Assembly: GCA_018266395.1 (NCBI GenBank)
Contig: JAFEAM010000014.1
Coordinates: forward strand, 60,804 to 124,803
DNA: 64,000 bases
From: Bacteroidota bacterium
GTDB lineage: Bacteria > Bacteroidota > Bacteroidia > Cytophagales > Cyclobacteriaceae
Reading direction: 5' to 3'
The position numbers and the translations under genes were made by a program. Within the stretch, counting starts at the first letter, position 1; each line of letters opens with the position of its first letter. The notes below the pieces were generated by a model that was not told where the DNA came from, made no database searches, and worked only from the letters and a program-made list of their open reading frames with translations. Shown here piece after piece: positions 17,072-26,600 of the stretch.

Positions 17072-18274
17072 TTAGTTTACAAATGTAAACGCTTTTCCGC
17101 CTTTTCCGGCTCTTCCGGTTCTGCCAATTCGGTGAATGTAGCTGTCAAAATCACGGGGAGGCTGATAGTTGATCACATGGGTGACCTCTGAAATATCAAG
17201 ACCACGGGCGGCCACGTCTGTGGCGATCAGCACCTGGATCTTTCCCGACTTAAAATCATTAAGGGCTTTCATCCTGTAATTCTGGGACTTGTTGCCATGG
17301 ATTTCATCAACCCGGATGCCTGATTGGTGCAGATTTTTTCTTACCGTGCTTACGTTCCGCTTGGTTTCCGCAAATACAATGACTTTCTGAAAGGATTTGT
17401 CCTGCACCATCCTCAGAAGTACCTGTATTTTGGTTTCTCCCGCGGGGACATGGACCGCTTCCTGATCAATATGGTCGCCCGTAATCTTGCCGTTGGATAT
17501 TCTGATTTGTACAGGCTCTTTTAGCAGTTCCTGAATAAGTTTCTTTTGATTGGCCTCTTCTGTGGCGGAAAATAAAACCGTTTGCCTTCGGTTGCTCATT
17601 CCTCTCACTATGAATTGAATGTCCCTTGAAAATCCCATATCCAGCAATCTGTCAAATTCATCGAGGATAAGTGTATGGAAATGATTGAACCGCAATGCAC
17701 CTTGTCTCGCCAGGTCGGTCAACCTGCCGGGAGTGCCAATGACGATATGAGCAGGCTGACGAAGCGAAGCAATGTCCCGTCCGACACTGGTGCCGCCAAT
17801 AAAACAAAGGCTTCTGAGCGAGAGTCCTTTAACCATGCTGGTAAATTCCTCTTCGACTTGAGCGGCAAGTTCACGTGTAGGTACAACAATCAGCACCTGG
17901 AACGATGCCTTCTGACCGATAAGATTGTGAATGACCGGTATCAGGAAGGCGCCTGTTTTTCCCGTACCCGTTTGAGCTATCCCCAAGAGATTATTCTTTG
18001 CCAGGAGCGCTTCCAAAGTCCTGTCTTGGATCTCTGTTGGCTGTGAATATCCTTTTGAGAGGAGGTTTCTCTTGATTCGTTCGTCGATGGGAAGTTCGTG
18101 TATGCCGCGGGACGAGATATACCTTGATTCGGTGAGCGGTACGGCCTTCTTGGTGAAAAGCCGTGTGTCTATGCTGCTAATGGGCTGGTTTACTCTGTTG
18201 CGAATGGATGGGTTCCTTCTTCGATAGCTGTTGTGATCCTTACTTCCTGAACGATCCTTTTTTACAAAATTCAT
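17072..18274 (-). CDS. DEAD-box RNA helicase, short C terminus
   Basis: The 400-residue protein carries the helicase core motifs in order: Q motif (PTEIQ), motif I AQTGTGKT, Ia PTRELA, GTPGRL, motif II in the variant DEFD, motif III SAT, and motif VI HRIGRTGRAG. A basic N-terminal extension of about 55 residues precedes the Q motif. The chain stops about 10 residues after motif VI, where related helicases usually continue with a final strand and helix and often a basic tail. It leads a same-strand group with a basic peptide and CspA, so a cold-shock role is likely. Confidence 0.9.
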   Translation of the reverse strand: MNFVKKDRSGSKDHNSYRRRNPSIRNRVNQPISSIDTRLFTKKAVPLTESRYISSRGIHELPIDERIKRNLLSKGYSQPTEIQDRTLEALLAKNNLLGIAQTGTGKTGAFLIPVIHNLIGQKASFQVLIVVPTRELAAQVEEEFTSMVKGLSLRSLCFIGGTSVGRDIASLRQPAHIVIGTPGRLTDLARQGALRFNHFHTLILDEFDRLLDMGFSRDIQFIVRGMSNRRQTVLFSATEEANQKKLIQELLKEPVQIRISNGKITGDHIDQEAVHVPAGETKIQVLLRMVQDKSFQKVIVFAETKRNVSTVRKNLHQSGIRVDEIHGNKSQNYRMKALNDFKSGKIQVLIATDVAARGLDISEVTHVINYQPPRDFDSYIHRIGRTGRAGKGGKAFTFVN

Positions 18275-18555
18275 TAATGGTTTATTAAAATAAATAATCA
18301 GACAGGCGTAAATGCCATCGCAGTTTCCTCATTTGCATGAAGAAAACAGCAACCCGAAGGGGTGCCCGGATTTTCAGCTAAAATAATTGGGTGTTAGAAG
18401 GAACTCTTGATTCAAGAGTTGGGACTTGCTAGTACGGAATGATTCTGCCAAAAAAGCTTTGCAAAGCTACGGATAATTTGCTCGCCAACCTAATTTGAGC
18501 CCGGGACAAGCAACTACAGCCGGCACATATATCGGGAGAGGAGTTTTCTCAGTGG
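18275..18555 (-). promoter_or_regulatory. Candidate leader and promoter region of the helicase group
   Basis: Read on the minus strand, TAGCTTTG (18469-18462) fits the Bacteroidota -7 element TAnnTTTG. A TTG at 18488-18486 lies 16 bases upstream as a possible -33. That would give a leader of roughly 180 bases containing a perfect 9-bp hairpin AACTCTTGA/TCAAGAGTT at 18402-18420. The same -7 candidate is part of the palindrome AGCTTTGCAAAGCT (18455-18468), followed on the minus strand by a run of T. The palindrome could therefore instead be a weak terminator for the reductase gene. Confidence 0.4.
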
Positions 18556-19113
18556 TCATTTTCTGATCTCGTACCATAATTCTACCATGCCACTCTTATA
18601 TGGGGTAACTTCTTTCAGGTGGAGGGCCTGCTCCTGACCGATGTGATCAAAGAAGTGTAACCCTTCTCCCAGGATGATGGGCAGGACGGTCATTCTGATT
18701 TCATGTGCGAGCTTCTGCAGTATGAATGCTTTGGCCAAAGCGGCTCCTCCAACCATCCAGACGTTATTGTAGTTGGGCTTAAGGTTTTCGTCGACAAGCT
18801 TTGTCAGGTCGCCATTAAAAATCTTAACGTTCGGTCTTTCAACAGGAAGGTTCCTGTGACTGAGGACGAAGGTAGGCACTTCCCCATAGGCCCAGCCGTA
18901 ATTCCTGGAAAGTTCCAGTGCATGCTCGTAAGTCCGTGACCCCATCACATAGCAGTCAATGTTCTTGAGAAATTCCTGCGTATCAGGTTCACTTACTCCC
19001 TTTTCATAATGATCCTTGGTCTCAAACCAGGCAACGCTGTTATCCGGTTTGGCGATGATGCCGTCGAGGCTTGAAACCATGTGAATGGTAATGGTAAAAG
19101 GATCTTTGCTCAT
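18556..19113 (-). CDS. Dihydrofolate reductase-fold (RibD C-terminal-like) protein
   Basis: The 185-residue protein resembles the DHFR/RibD C-terminal family common in Bacteroidota: an N-terminal strand with SLDGIIAKPD, then CYVMGSRTYEHAL, an NADPH-binding-like segment NVWMVGGAALAKAFI (about 118-132) and LPIILGEGLHFF. These proteins are predicted NADPH-dependent reductases of pterin- or riboflavin-like substrates, but most have no proven substrate and they are not the essential FolA. It stands alone upstream of the helicase leader. Confidence 0.82.
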   Translation of the reverse strand: MSKDPFTITIHMVSSLDGIIAKPDNSVAWFETKDHYEKGVSEPDTQEFLKNIDCYVMGSRTYEHALELSRNYGWAYGEVPTFVLSHRNLPVERPNVKIFNGDLTKLVDENLKPNYNNVWMVGGAALAKAFILQKLAHEIRMTVLPIILGEGLHFFDHIGQEQALHLKEVTPYKSGMVELWYEIRK

Positions 19114-19272
19114 TGAATTTCAAATTTGTCCTTCTGACAGGCAGTGGGGTATAAACTTACGCAATCAATGGATGAATTTGCGCCAGGGTGAATACTGGCA
19201 AAATCTGATGTCATTCATCAGAAATGAGTAGTCAACAAGCTATTTGGTATCTATTAATTGTAGATTGGTAAG

Positions 19273-19419
19273 CCATGAATAAGCATGGCGTAAGCATTAG
19301 CAAGCCTTTACCTAGCATTGACAAAGCCTTAGCAATGACACATTAAGCACTTCTTCGCTCGTTCTTCGCTCGGGTTTCGCTCCTTTTTCGCTCGCTTTTT
19401 GCTCGGGTTTCGCTCAGAG
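19273..19419. repeat. 11-bp-phased degenerate repeat array
   Basis: Two sub-blocks follow each other. From 19276 five 11-base units start with [TA]A[AG]GC[AC]T (TAAGCATGGCG, TAAGCATTAGC, AAGCCTTTACC, TAGCATTGACA, AAGCCTTAGCA). After a 19-base gap, six contiguous 11-base units run from 19354 to 19419 (TTCGCTCGTTC, TTCGCTCGGGT, TTCGCTCCTTT, TTCGCTCGCTT, TTTGCTCGGGT, TTCGCTCAGAG). No gene explains them. The remaining spacer (19114-19272 and 19420-19589) shows no other clear feature. Confidence 0.75.
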
Positions 19420-19589
19420 TTTTCGTCACCGGTGTCGTGAGGATCGCTTGGTGTGACGAGGAATGGTACGGATGATCAATAATGCGCAATATAATAATTC
19501 GATGGTCGGAGGGCTTGAAAAGTGAAAAAATATTTCAGTCAGGATTTACCGCAGCTGATTAACATTTACCAATCAATGTGCCTGTTTGG

Positions 19590-22500
19590 TTACTTTCTTA
19601 CACCAAGAAACTCGACGCCGCTTACAGAGGTTGCGCTGAGTTGTGAAGCACCGTGACGGTAGACAATGTATAAATCTGTGCTCCCCCTGGATGTCCTTAT
19701 CTTCACCGGAACTTTACCTCGCGATTCTTTAGTCTTCATCACACCCAGGGTGCCAGAGCCAAGCAATTCGCCTTCAACACCACTTACTCTTACTTCAAAT
19801 ATTACCGGCGAAGTTGGCGCTTTGATCCAGGAGAGCATGATATTGACGGTCCCCACGTTGGTAAGGTCAATATCCTTGAGCGCGAACCAGGCATCGTCGC
19901 CTGGAATTACCAGGTAGTTTGTGCTGCCGTCATTGTAGCGTGTAAAACCGTTGACTGTTTCTTTTCCGTTTAGACGCCGCACGTTTCCGGGCAAAATCAG
20001 TTGGGCGGATCCGGTAAGTGGTTTAATATTAACACCGCCCTTGTCGGTATAAGTGGCAGAAAGCACGAGCGCTTCATTACGCCTCTGCTCAACAGGGGTG
20101 ATGCTTCCGGCTGAAGTCAGTTTGTTTTTCTTGTCACTTGAATGATCCAATGTAAAGATCCACTTTACTATGGCGCTGGCATCCACCGTACTCAGGTCCG
20201 GATGCGCAGCCATGGCCGTTTCCCCCCAGACACCCGACCCGCCGCTAATGATTTTCTTTACGAGGTATTCTTCGGCGTTGGCTTTTCCCTTATACTTCTT
20301 GGCCACATCAGTGTAAGCAGGTCCTATGGATTTCTCGGCTTCCTTGTGGCAGCTCTTGCAGTCAAGCGATTGCATGAGTGCCCTGCCATTAATGGTTTGC
20401 AGATGGCCAGCCGGCAGTGTGTCACTCCGAACGCCTTCTATATAGTCGGCAGAGACTACCAGACGCTCAGGATCAATCACGGTGCCGTCTTCTTTATCAG
20501 CGACTGTCACTTTGTACCTGAAAGCAACGCCTGGAAGGTAGAAGGAGTGATTACCTTCTTCTACATTAATACTTACAACGGGTGCTTCATTGCCTGCATA
20601 TATGCTTACTGAATCACTCTGGCCTGCTGCACCCTGATCATCAATAGCCTGCACAGAAATCCAGTACGATCCCTTTTGCTGGTAAGTATACTCAATAGAT
20701 GGGACCTTGGTTTCCTGCGTCTCTCCGTTGCCAATCTTCCAGCGGTATTTGACTGGGTCTTTGTCTGGATCAGTAGCAATTATACTGACTCTGACAGAGA
20801 GCGGAACCTGACCCGATGTTTTATCTATTTTCAGTGCCCTCACCTTTGGTGCACGATTGCCCCCGTTATAATCGATTCGCGCAAGCCCGGCGTCCGGGTT
20901 TTTAGTAAACCAGCCTGTACCATATTCCAGCAAATAAAGTCTTCCATCAGGACCTACTTCCAGGTCAATCATAGAGTTGGTCTTTATGGCCGGAGCGAAC
21001 GGTTCCATTTCATCGAAGTCACCATTGGGTTGAAGTGTAACCGCTTTCATCCAACCGCGGATCCAATCGTATATAATGACTTTGCCGTTGTAGTAATCGG
21101 GCAGTCGTGTTTCTTTCGGGAACATATCGGTGTAGTAGACAGGGCCGGCCATGGCATTACGTCCTCCTGCACCAACTTGCGGGAAGTCAGGTGAATGCCC
21201 GTACGGATACCAAATGAAAGCGGGAGAAACGGGAGGGAGTTCCCTAATTCCGGTATTGTTACGCGAATCATTGATGGGGTGCTCCGGATCAAAGGCGGGT
21301 CCGCTTTTACCGGTAACGTAATTGTAATCATGGTAGGGATAGTTATTCCCTACAAACAGCGGCCAGCCGAAGAAGCCGGCCTTTCTCGCCTGGTTGAGTT
21401 CATCGTAACCTTTTGGGCCGCGGGTATCAAGGCTGTCCACCGAAGCATCAGGACCAACTTCCCCCCAGTAGAGGTTTCCGTTTTTCTGATCAACCGAGAT
21501 GCGATAGGGATTGCGATTACCCATCACATAGATTTCAGGACGGGTCTTTTCCATTCCTTTGGGGAAAAGATTGCCTTCCGGTATAGAATAACTTCCGTCG
21601 TCATTGACGCGAATGCGCAGAATTTTGCCGCGAAGATCATTGGTGTTGCCTGAGGAACGACGTGCATCATACTGTTGATGGCCTGGCGTATCGTTCAACG
21701 GGCCATAACCACTGTTGACGTACTTCTGTCCCTTCTCATCAAAGGGAGTGGAGTTGTCACCGGTAGATAAGAAAAGAAGTCCATCAGGTCCGAAGGCAAT
21801 GGAGCCGCCGGTATGACAGCAGATTTCGCGCTGGGACTTTACTTCAAGAATGGTTTTCTCGGTGCTCAGGTTGATTGTGTCGTTTTCGAATGTAAACCGG
21901 GATAACCTGTTTACAGAGCTACCGGCAGGGCTGTAGTACATGTATACCCAGTGATTCTTTTCGAAGTGTGGATCCCTGGCAAGTCCCATCAGTCCCTCTT
22001 CGACATTAACGGGCGCAGACTTTGCTTTGCAATAGACATCGAGGTGGCCCACGGTCTTGATCTTACCGGTTGCAGTCTTGAATAGAAGGATCTGTCCCCG
22101 ACGCTGAACAATCAAAATGTCGAGATTGGGAAGTACTGTCATCTCAGTGGGTTCATAGAATTCACCGCCCAGAGCCAGTTGTGTTTTGATAAAGCGGTCG
22201 TCATCAGGAGGAAACTGTGTGTGTACTTTCGAGTAATCGGGTTTAAGATTTTTACCGATTGCGTATTGGAGACCTCCCAGGAGATGTTTCAGGTACAGAT
22301 CTTCCTGAAAACTTTCGTCCGTATGGCCAAGCGCGGTGTAGAAAGCTCGCCCCCCGTCGTACTCATGATACCAACTCATGGGATGAACCGCTCTATTGGT
22401 GCCGCCCTTGTAGCTGGCCTCATCAATGGTAATCAATACGTGAAGGTCCGGATTTATCTTCCTGAAGTTGTAAAGCTCGTCCCGACGTTCCCAGACAGAG

Positions 22501-22973
22501 TCGGTAAAGAAGGAAGTGGAAGGATGGCCTTTGTCCTTGATGATGAAGCGTGCATCCTGTTGTTCAGGATGGCCGTTGAAGTATGCTCCAACCAGCCTGC
22601 CATACCATCCCCAATCATATTCAGTGTCCGTGGCGGCGTGAATCCCTACAAAGCCACCGCCGGCCTGAATATATCTTTCAAAAGCTGCTTCCTGACGGTG
22701 GTTCAGCACATCGCCGGTTGTACTCATGAATACGACAGCGGCATACCTGGCAAGATTTTCTTCGGTAAACGCAGCTGCGTTTTTGGTAGTGTCCACTTCA
22801 AACCCATTTTCTTCCCCCAGCTTTCTGATGGCCGTCATCCCTGCGGGTATGGACTGGTGGCGGAAAGCGGCATGCTTCCCAAATACAAGAACACGGGGCT
22901 TGCCTTCTCTTTTTTGATCGCAGGAAAAAGCAAGGAGGGCGAGGAGACAAAGGAATAGATTGAATTTTTTCAT
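19590..22973 (-). CDS. ThuA / PQQ-type sugar dehydrogenase / PKD / cytochrome c fusion lipoprotein
   Basis: The 1127-residue protein has a lipoprotein signal (LLAFSC, Cys18) and several domains: ThuA-like (about 26-240), glucose/sorbosone dehydrogenase-like six-bladed propeller (about 260-700, with PTEMTVLPN, RDPHF, GNRNPYR, VGPDGRLYLLEYG), PKD (about 710-795), class I cytochrome c with CKSCH at 872-876 and possible axial Met921, and a C-terminal beta domain (about 960-1127) resembling a CBM6-type module. The fusion implies that a sugar is oxidised in the envelope and electrons pass straight to the fused heme. It is a known type of fusion in Bacteroidota. Substrate is unknown. Confidence 0.88.
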   Translation of the reverse strand: MKKFNLFLCLLALLAFSCDQKREGKPRVLVFGKHAAFRHQSIPAGMTAIRKLGEENGFEVDTTKNAAAFTEENLARYAAVVFMSTTGDVLNHRQEAAFERYIQAGGGFVGIHAATDTEYDWGWYGRLVGAYFNGHPEQQDARFIIKDKGHPSTSFFTDSVWERRDELYNFRKINPDLHVLITIDEASYKGGTNRAVHPMSWYHEYDGGRAFYTALGHTDESFQEDLYLKHLLGGLQYAIGKNLKPDYSKVHTQFPPDDDRFIKTQLALGGEFYEPTEMTVLPNLDILIVQRRGQILLFKTATGKIKTVGHLDVYCKAKSAPVNVEEGLMGLARDPHFEKNHWVYMYYSPAGSSVNRLSRFTFENDTINLSTEKTILEVKSQREICCHTGGSIAFGPDGLLFLSTGDNSTPFDEKGQKYVNSGYGPLNDTPGHQQYDARRSSGNTNDLRGKILRIRVNDDGSYSIPEGNLFPKGMEKTRPEIYVMGNRNPYRISVDQKNGNLYWGEVGPDASVDSLDTRGPKGYDELNQARKAGFFGWPLFVGNNYPYHDYNYVTGKSGPAFDPEHPINDSRNNTGIRELPPVSPAFIWYPYGHSPDFPQVGAGGRNAMAGPVYYTDMFPKETRLPDYYNGKVIIYDWIRGWMKAVTLQPNGDFDEMEPFAPAIKTNSMIDLEVGPDGRLYLLEYGTGWFTKNPDAGLARIDYNGGNRAPKVRALKIDKTSGQVPLSVRVSIIATDPDKDPVKYRWKIGNGETQETKVPSIEYTYQQKGSYWISVQAIDDQGAAGQSDSVSIYAGNEAPVVSINVEEGNHSFYLPGVAFRYKVTVADKEDGTVIDPERLVVSADYIEGVRSDTLPAGHLQTINGRALMQSLDCKSCHKEAEKSIGPAYTDVAKKYKGKANAEEYLVKKIISGGSGVWGETAMAAHPDLSTVDASAIVKWIFTLDHSSDKKNKLTSAGSITPVEQRRNEALVLSATYTDKGGVNIKPLTGSAQLILPGNVRRLNGKETVNGFTRYNDGSTNYLVIPGDDAWFALKDIDLTNVGTVNIMLSWIKAPTSPVIFEVRVSGVEGELLGSGTLGVMKTKESRGKVPVKIRTSRGSTDLYIVYRHGASQLSATSVSGVEFLGVRK

Positions 22974-23119
22974 GTCAGAGAACGATGGGACCTGGTCTTA
23001 ACTGGAAGAATATGAAAGGCTTGCAAGATAAGTATGGACTATTCAATTTCCAGTGCCATCCATGGAAGTCCGGTGAACCGCCAGCCTTCCACAGCGGTTG
23101 CGTAAATTCACGGAGCGCT

Positions 23120-23590
23120 ATGGTCGATGTCGAGGACTTTCTGAGGCAAAAGGGCATTCCCTTCATACATCACTCTCATCCTCCCGTCCTGACTGGTGAG
23201 GAGCTTGAGGCGCTGGGGTTACCCGGGTTGCCGTGCAAGAATCTGTTTCTGCGTGATCAGAAGAAGCGGCGCTATATGCTTTTTGTGCTCCCCACAACTG
23301 AACGGGCGGATATCCAGAAATTGGCTGAATGTGCCGGTGAAAGGAAACTTTCTTTCGTCAATGCCGAGACGCTTAACGAGAAACTGGGCGTGGAGCCAGG
23401 CGCTGTTTCACCGTTCGGATTGCTGAATGACGAGAAGAAGATCGTGGAACTTTACCTCAGCAGGAAAGTTGCCGACGCGCCGTTGTTACATTTTCATCCC
23501 AACCGAAATACGGCATCATTGGAATTAACGGGCGAAGCATTCAGAAATTTTCTTGCCGTCCTTGGACACAAGATTGTGATTGTTGATTAA
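23120..23590 (+). CDS. ProX/YbaK-type prolyl-tRNA editing deacylase
   Basis: The frame is open from 22985, but ATG 23120 is chosen: it has a GGAG five bases upstream and starts the conserved domain at once (VEDFLRQKGIPF). The 156-residue product matches the free-standing INS/YbaK-like editing domain: LPCKNLFLRD with the conserved lysine (about residue 43), SFVNAETLNEKLGVEPGAVSPFGL, and a C-terminal FRNFLAVLGHKIVIVD. These enzymes remove alanine mis-attached to tRNA-Pro. The gene is convergent with the caspase operon. Confidence 0.87.
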   Translation: MVDVEDFLRQKGIPFIHHSHPPVLTGEELEALGLPGLPCKNLFLRDQKKRRYMLFVLPTTERADIQKLAECAGERKLSFVNAETLNEKLGVEPGAVSPFGLLNDEKKIVELYLSRKVADAPLLHFHPNRNTASLELTGEAFRNFLAVLGHKIVIVD

Positions 23591-23666
23591 GCAAGCGTTG
23601 AGGGCAAGAGGGGTGGGACGTCTTACCTCTGAATTCAGCACACATTACTTATCATTCGGCATTTCA

Positions 23667-26600
23667 TTAGTGTCTCCAGACCACAAAATCAAATTCGAGA
23701 TTCTCCCTCCTTGACGTCGGTTTCTGTTCGCCGTTGGTAAGCCGCTCGACTTCAGCACTGATGTATGTCTTCAGCTCAGTGACTGTAATGATTCCATCTT
23801 TGTTTTGATCCGCCTTCTTTTCTCTGAGTCCGTACAAGAGGGCATATGTAAATACCCCATTCTTCCACTCATCTGATTCCAATGCATAGCTGTTGCCGGC
23901 GGCTGCCGAAATGACTACGGCGCCAGATCCCTTGCTGACGTTGTTGAATATTTCCTGCATCAGATCAAAGGAAGTGGTAATGCCCAACCGATAGGTTTCT
24001 TCTGTAGTCTCGGGTGCGTAGGTGTAGGTCTTAAGTGTACCGCGCTTTCCTTCACTCATGGCAAGGGTCTGGTCTGAAACGATGAGCGATCGCTTATCAA
24101 CCTCCCCGGAGTGACAGGCATCCACGAGGAGCAATTTATTACGTGCAGGAATACTGTCAAGAAGTCCTTCAAGCTCTTCATACCGGATGCCCCGGCCCGA
24201 AGGATTGTCGAAGGCAATGTCATGGGTACCAAAATAGAAGTCCAGCTTGTCGTCGAGCATTCCATGACCCGAAGCGAACAAGATGACTTCATCGTCCTCA
24301 TGTGAACGCGCCAGCCCTTTTTTAAGCTTCAGGATGTTTTCTCGGGTGGCAGCCTTGTTGAAGAGCGTATCAATGTGGATTTCGCTGTATTGGTCTGCAT
24401 GGCGCTCAAACAACCGTGCCAGATCCCGGCCGTCTTTTGCGGCGTACCGCAGATTCATCTTCTGGTTGGCATATTCTGAAACAGATACGATGCTTAGGTA
24501 CAAGGCCGGCTTGCGTTGAGGTGCTTCATAGCTAACCTCAAAGCTCTCGGCCAGGGATTCCACGCCTTTCGAATTGAGGCACGTCACCTGAATCTTGTTT
24601 CTGCCGGCCGAGAGCCTCACCTGGATTTCTCTTTCAAGACTTTTGGTGGGAGGCTGGCTGACGTCAATCCCGCTCATACCGAAAACAGGTACTTCATTGA
24701 CTGAAACATTTATCCGCTCCAGTGGATATTTCTCATCTACAGCTTTGATGCTGAAATTGAGATGAGCCGACGAAGTGGTGAGGGGTGGTGTCCCTGTCAC
24801 ATGCAGGTCAGGCAGGTTGTACTCGGCCGACAATGCCTCCTCGTCGAAGTTCAGCTTCTGAAGTCGCTTCTCATAAGCCCGCCGATAGGATTTCACCACA
24901 TTGGCAGATACAAATCCCAGTCGTTGAAGTACAATGTCAGGCCGGTTGTAGCGAAGATCAAATTGTTCCGGTGAGACAAAGTGTTTCCCGAGTTTGAATC
25001 CCACACCCTTCAGGGATTGACGCGTTCCATAATAGTATCCATCGGGTGTAATTACAATATGATCATTCTTCCCGATGGGCACGATCGTCACGATCAGTTC
25101 CCCTGTGTTGCTGTTCCATATCTTTACAGTTGCGTCCCAGCTGGCAGTGGCAAGGATGGGGCGTGCCGGACTGAATGCCATAGTGGTGATCTTGTCCGTG
25201 TGCGCCTGGGTGATGGTTCTGAATGCTGCACCGGATTGGTTTTGCAGTTTCAGGTCGCCAAAAGTTGCATATGCCAGCCTTCCGGTTCCCGGATCAAATG
25301 CCGTGGCATCGATAGCTTTTCCTGCTTCCAATACTTTGCCTGCAGTCTTATTCTTCCGGCTGTACCAAATCAGGGAAGTGCCTGCGTTGATCAGTACGGA
25401 ATCGGATGCATAGGGGTGTATTTTCCTGATCATCGAACCTTGCGGCAGCAAATATTCTCTCATGTATAGTTCAGTGGTTCCGGCGTCGTAGTACCAGTCA
25501 ATCAACTGATTTGCGTTGCCGGTAAGAAAATTCAGATCAGTAACATAAGCAATGGACTGGATGTTGCCCTGGTGAGTTTTGACGGCCCTGAAATGTTGCG
25601 TCCTTTCATCCTTAAACCATAAAGGTTGCGGCTGTTTTCTCACCACCGATTCCCTCCATCCTCCGCCTGCGAGCAGGTACTGGTTGCTGCTGCTGGCTGA
25701 AATGGTGTTGACCCAAGCATAAGGTTCTCTATGTGCTTTCAAAAGTTTTAGAACACCGTCGGTGAGGCTGATGTACTTCAGGTAAGTCTCTTTTTGAATA
25801 ATGCGATCCTTCTTCACATCAAAGCTGACGATCCGGTTGTCATACCCCCCGGAATAAATCCAATCTCCGTTGGTGCTGTAGGAGACTGCTGACATTTTCT
25901 GTTGATGGAATTCGTGTGTGTTGACTTTGACCCTGCTCGATTGGAGATCGATGATGTGTGCCTCGCCCAGCTCATCCCCAACGACCAGTTTGGTTCCGGT
26001 AGGATCAAAAGCCATGCATTCGAAACGGAACGAACGACTGAATAATCTTTTAATGGGTTTAAGCGTTTGTGAATCCCAGATGATGATGGAGCGATCAGAG
26101 CTCGCCGTGGCAAAGATTCGTTCATCAGGTGAGCATGTGACATCGTTGACAGGCCCATAATGTTCCTCCAGCACCTTCTGTGTTTTGCCGGTCAACAGAT
26201 CATAGGTGTACACATCACCATCCTGATTGGCGCCTGCTATCCTGTTATACTTCGGAATCACAGAAACGGCGTTGAAGTTCTGGGATATATCAACCGGTAC
26301 TTTGGCAAAGGCCTGCTTTCCTGATGACAGCTTCTTCCTGATAAAAAACCTGTCTATCTGAATGGAAAAGGCCTGACCCGGATCACGGTATTCCAGTTTA
26401 TTTCTGAATAGGGGAAGTGAATCCGGTTTTTCTGTCGACTTTAACCGCGACGTGGCAATGTCCCAGGTATGAATCTTCTGATCTTCGTACAAGACATAGA
26501 GAAAGTCATTCTCAGCACTGAATGCAAGTCCGGCGACTTCGTTCTCGGCACCGCTGACGAAGCTGGCCATTTCCTTTCCTGTAGGGACGTGCCAAAGTTT

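Noticed and set aside
22179-22958. 259-codon frame antisense to the ThuA fusion
   Set aside because: Lies fully inside a gene with strong domain evidence; composition is that of a shadow frame.
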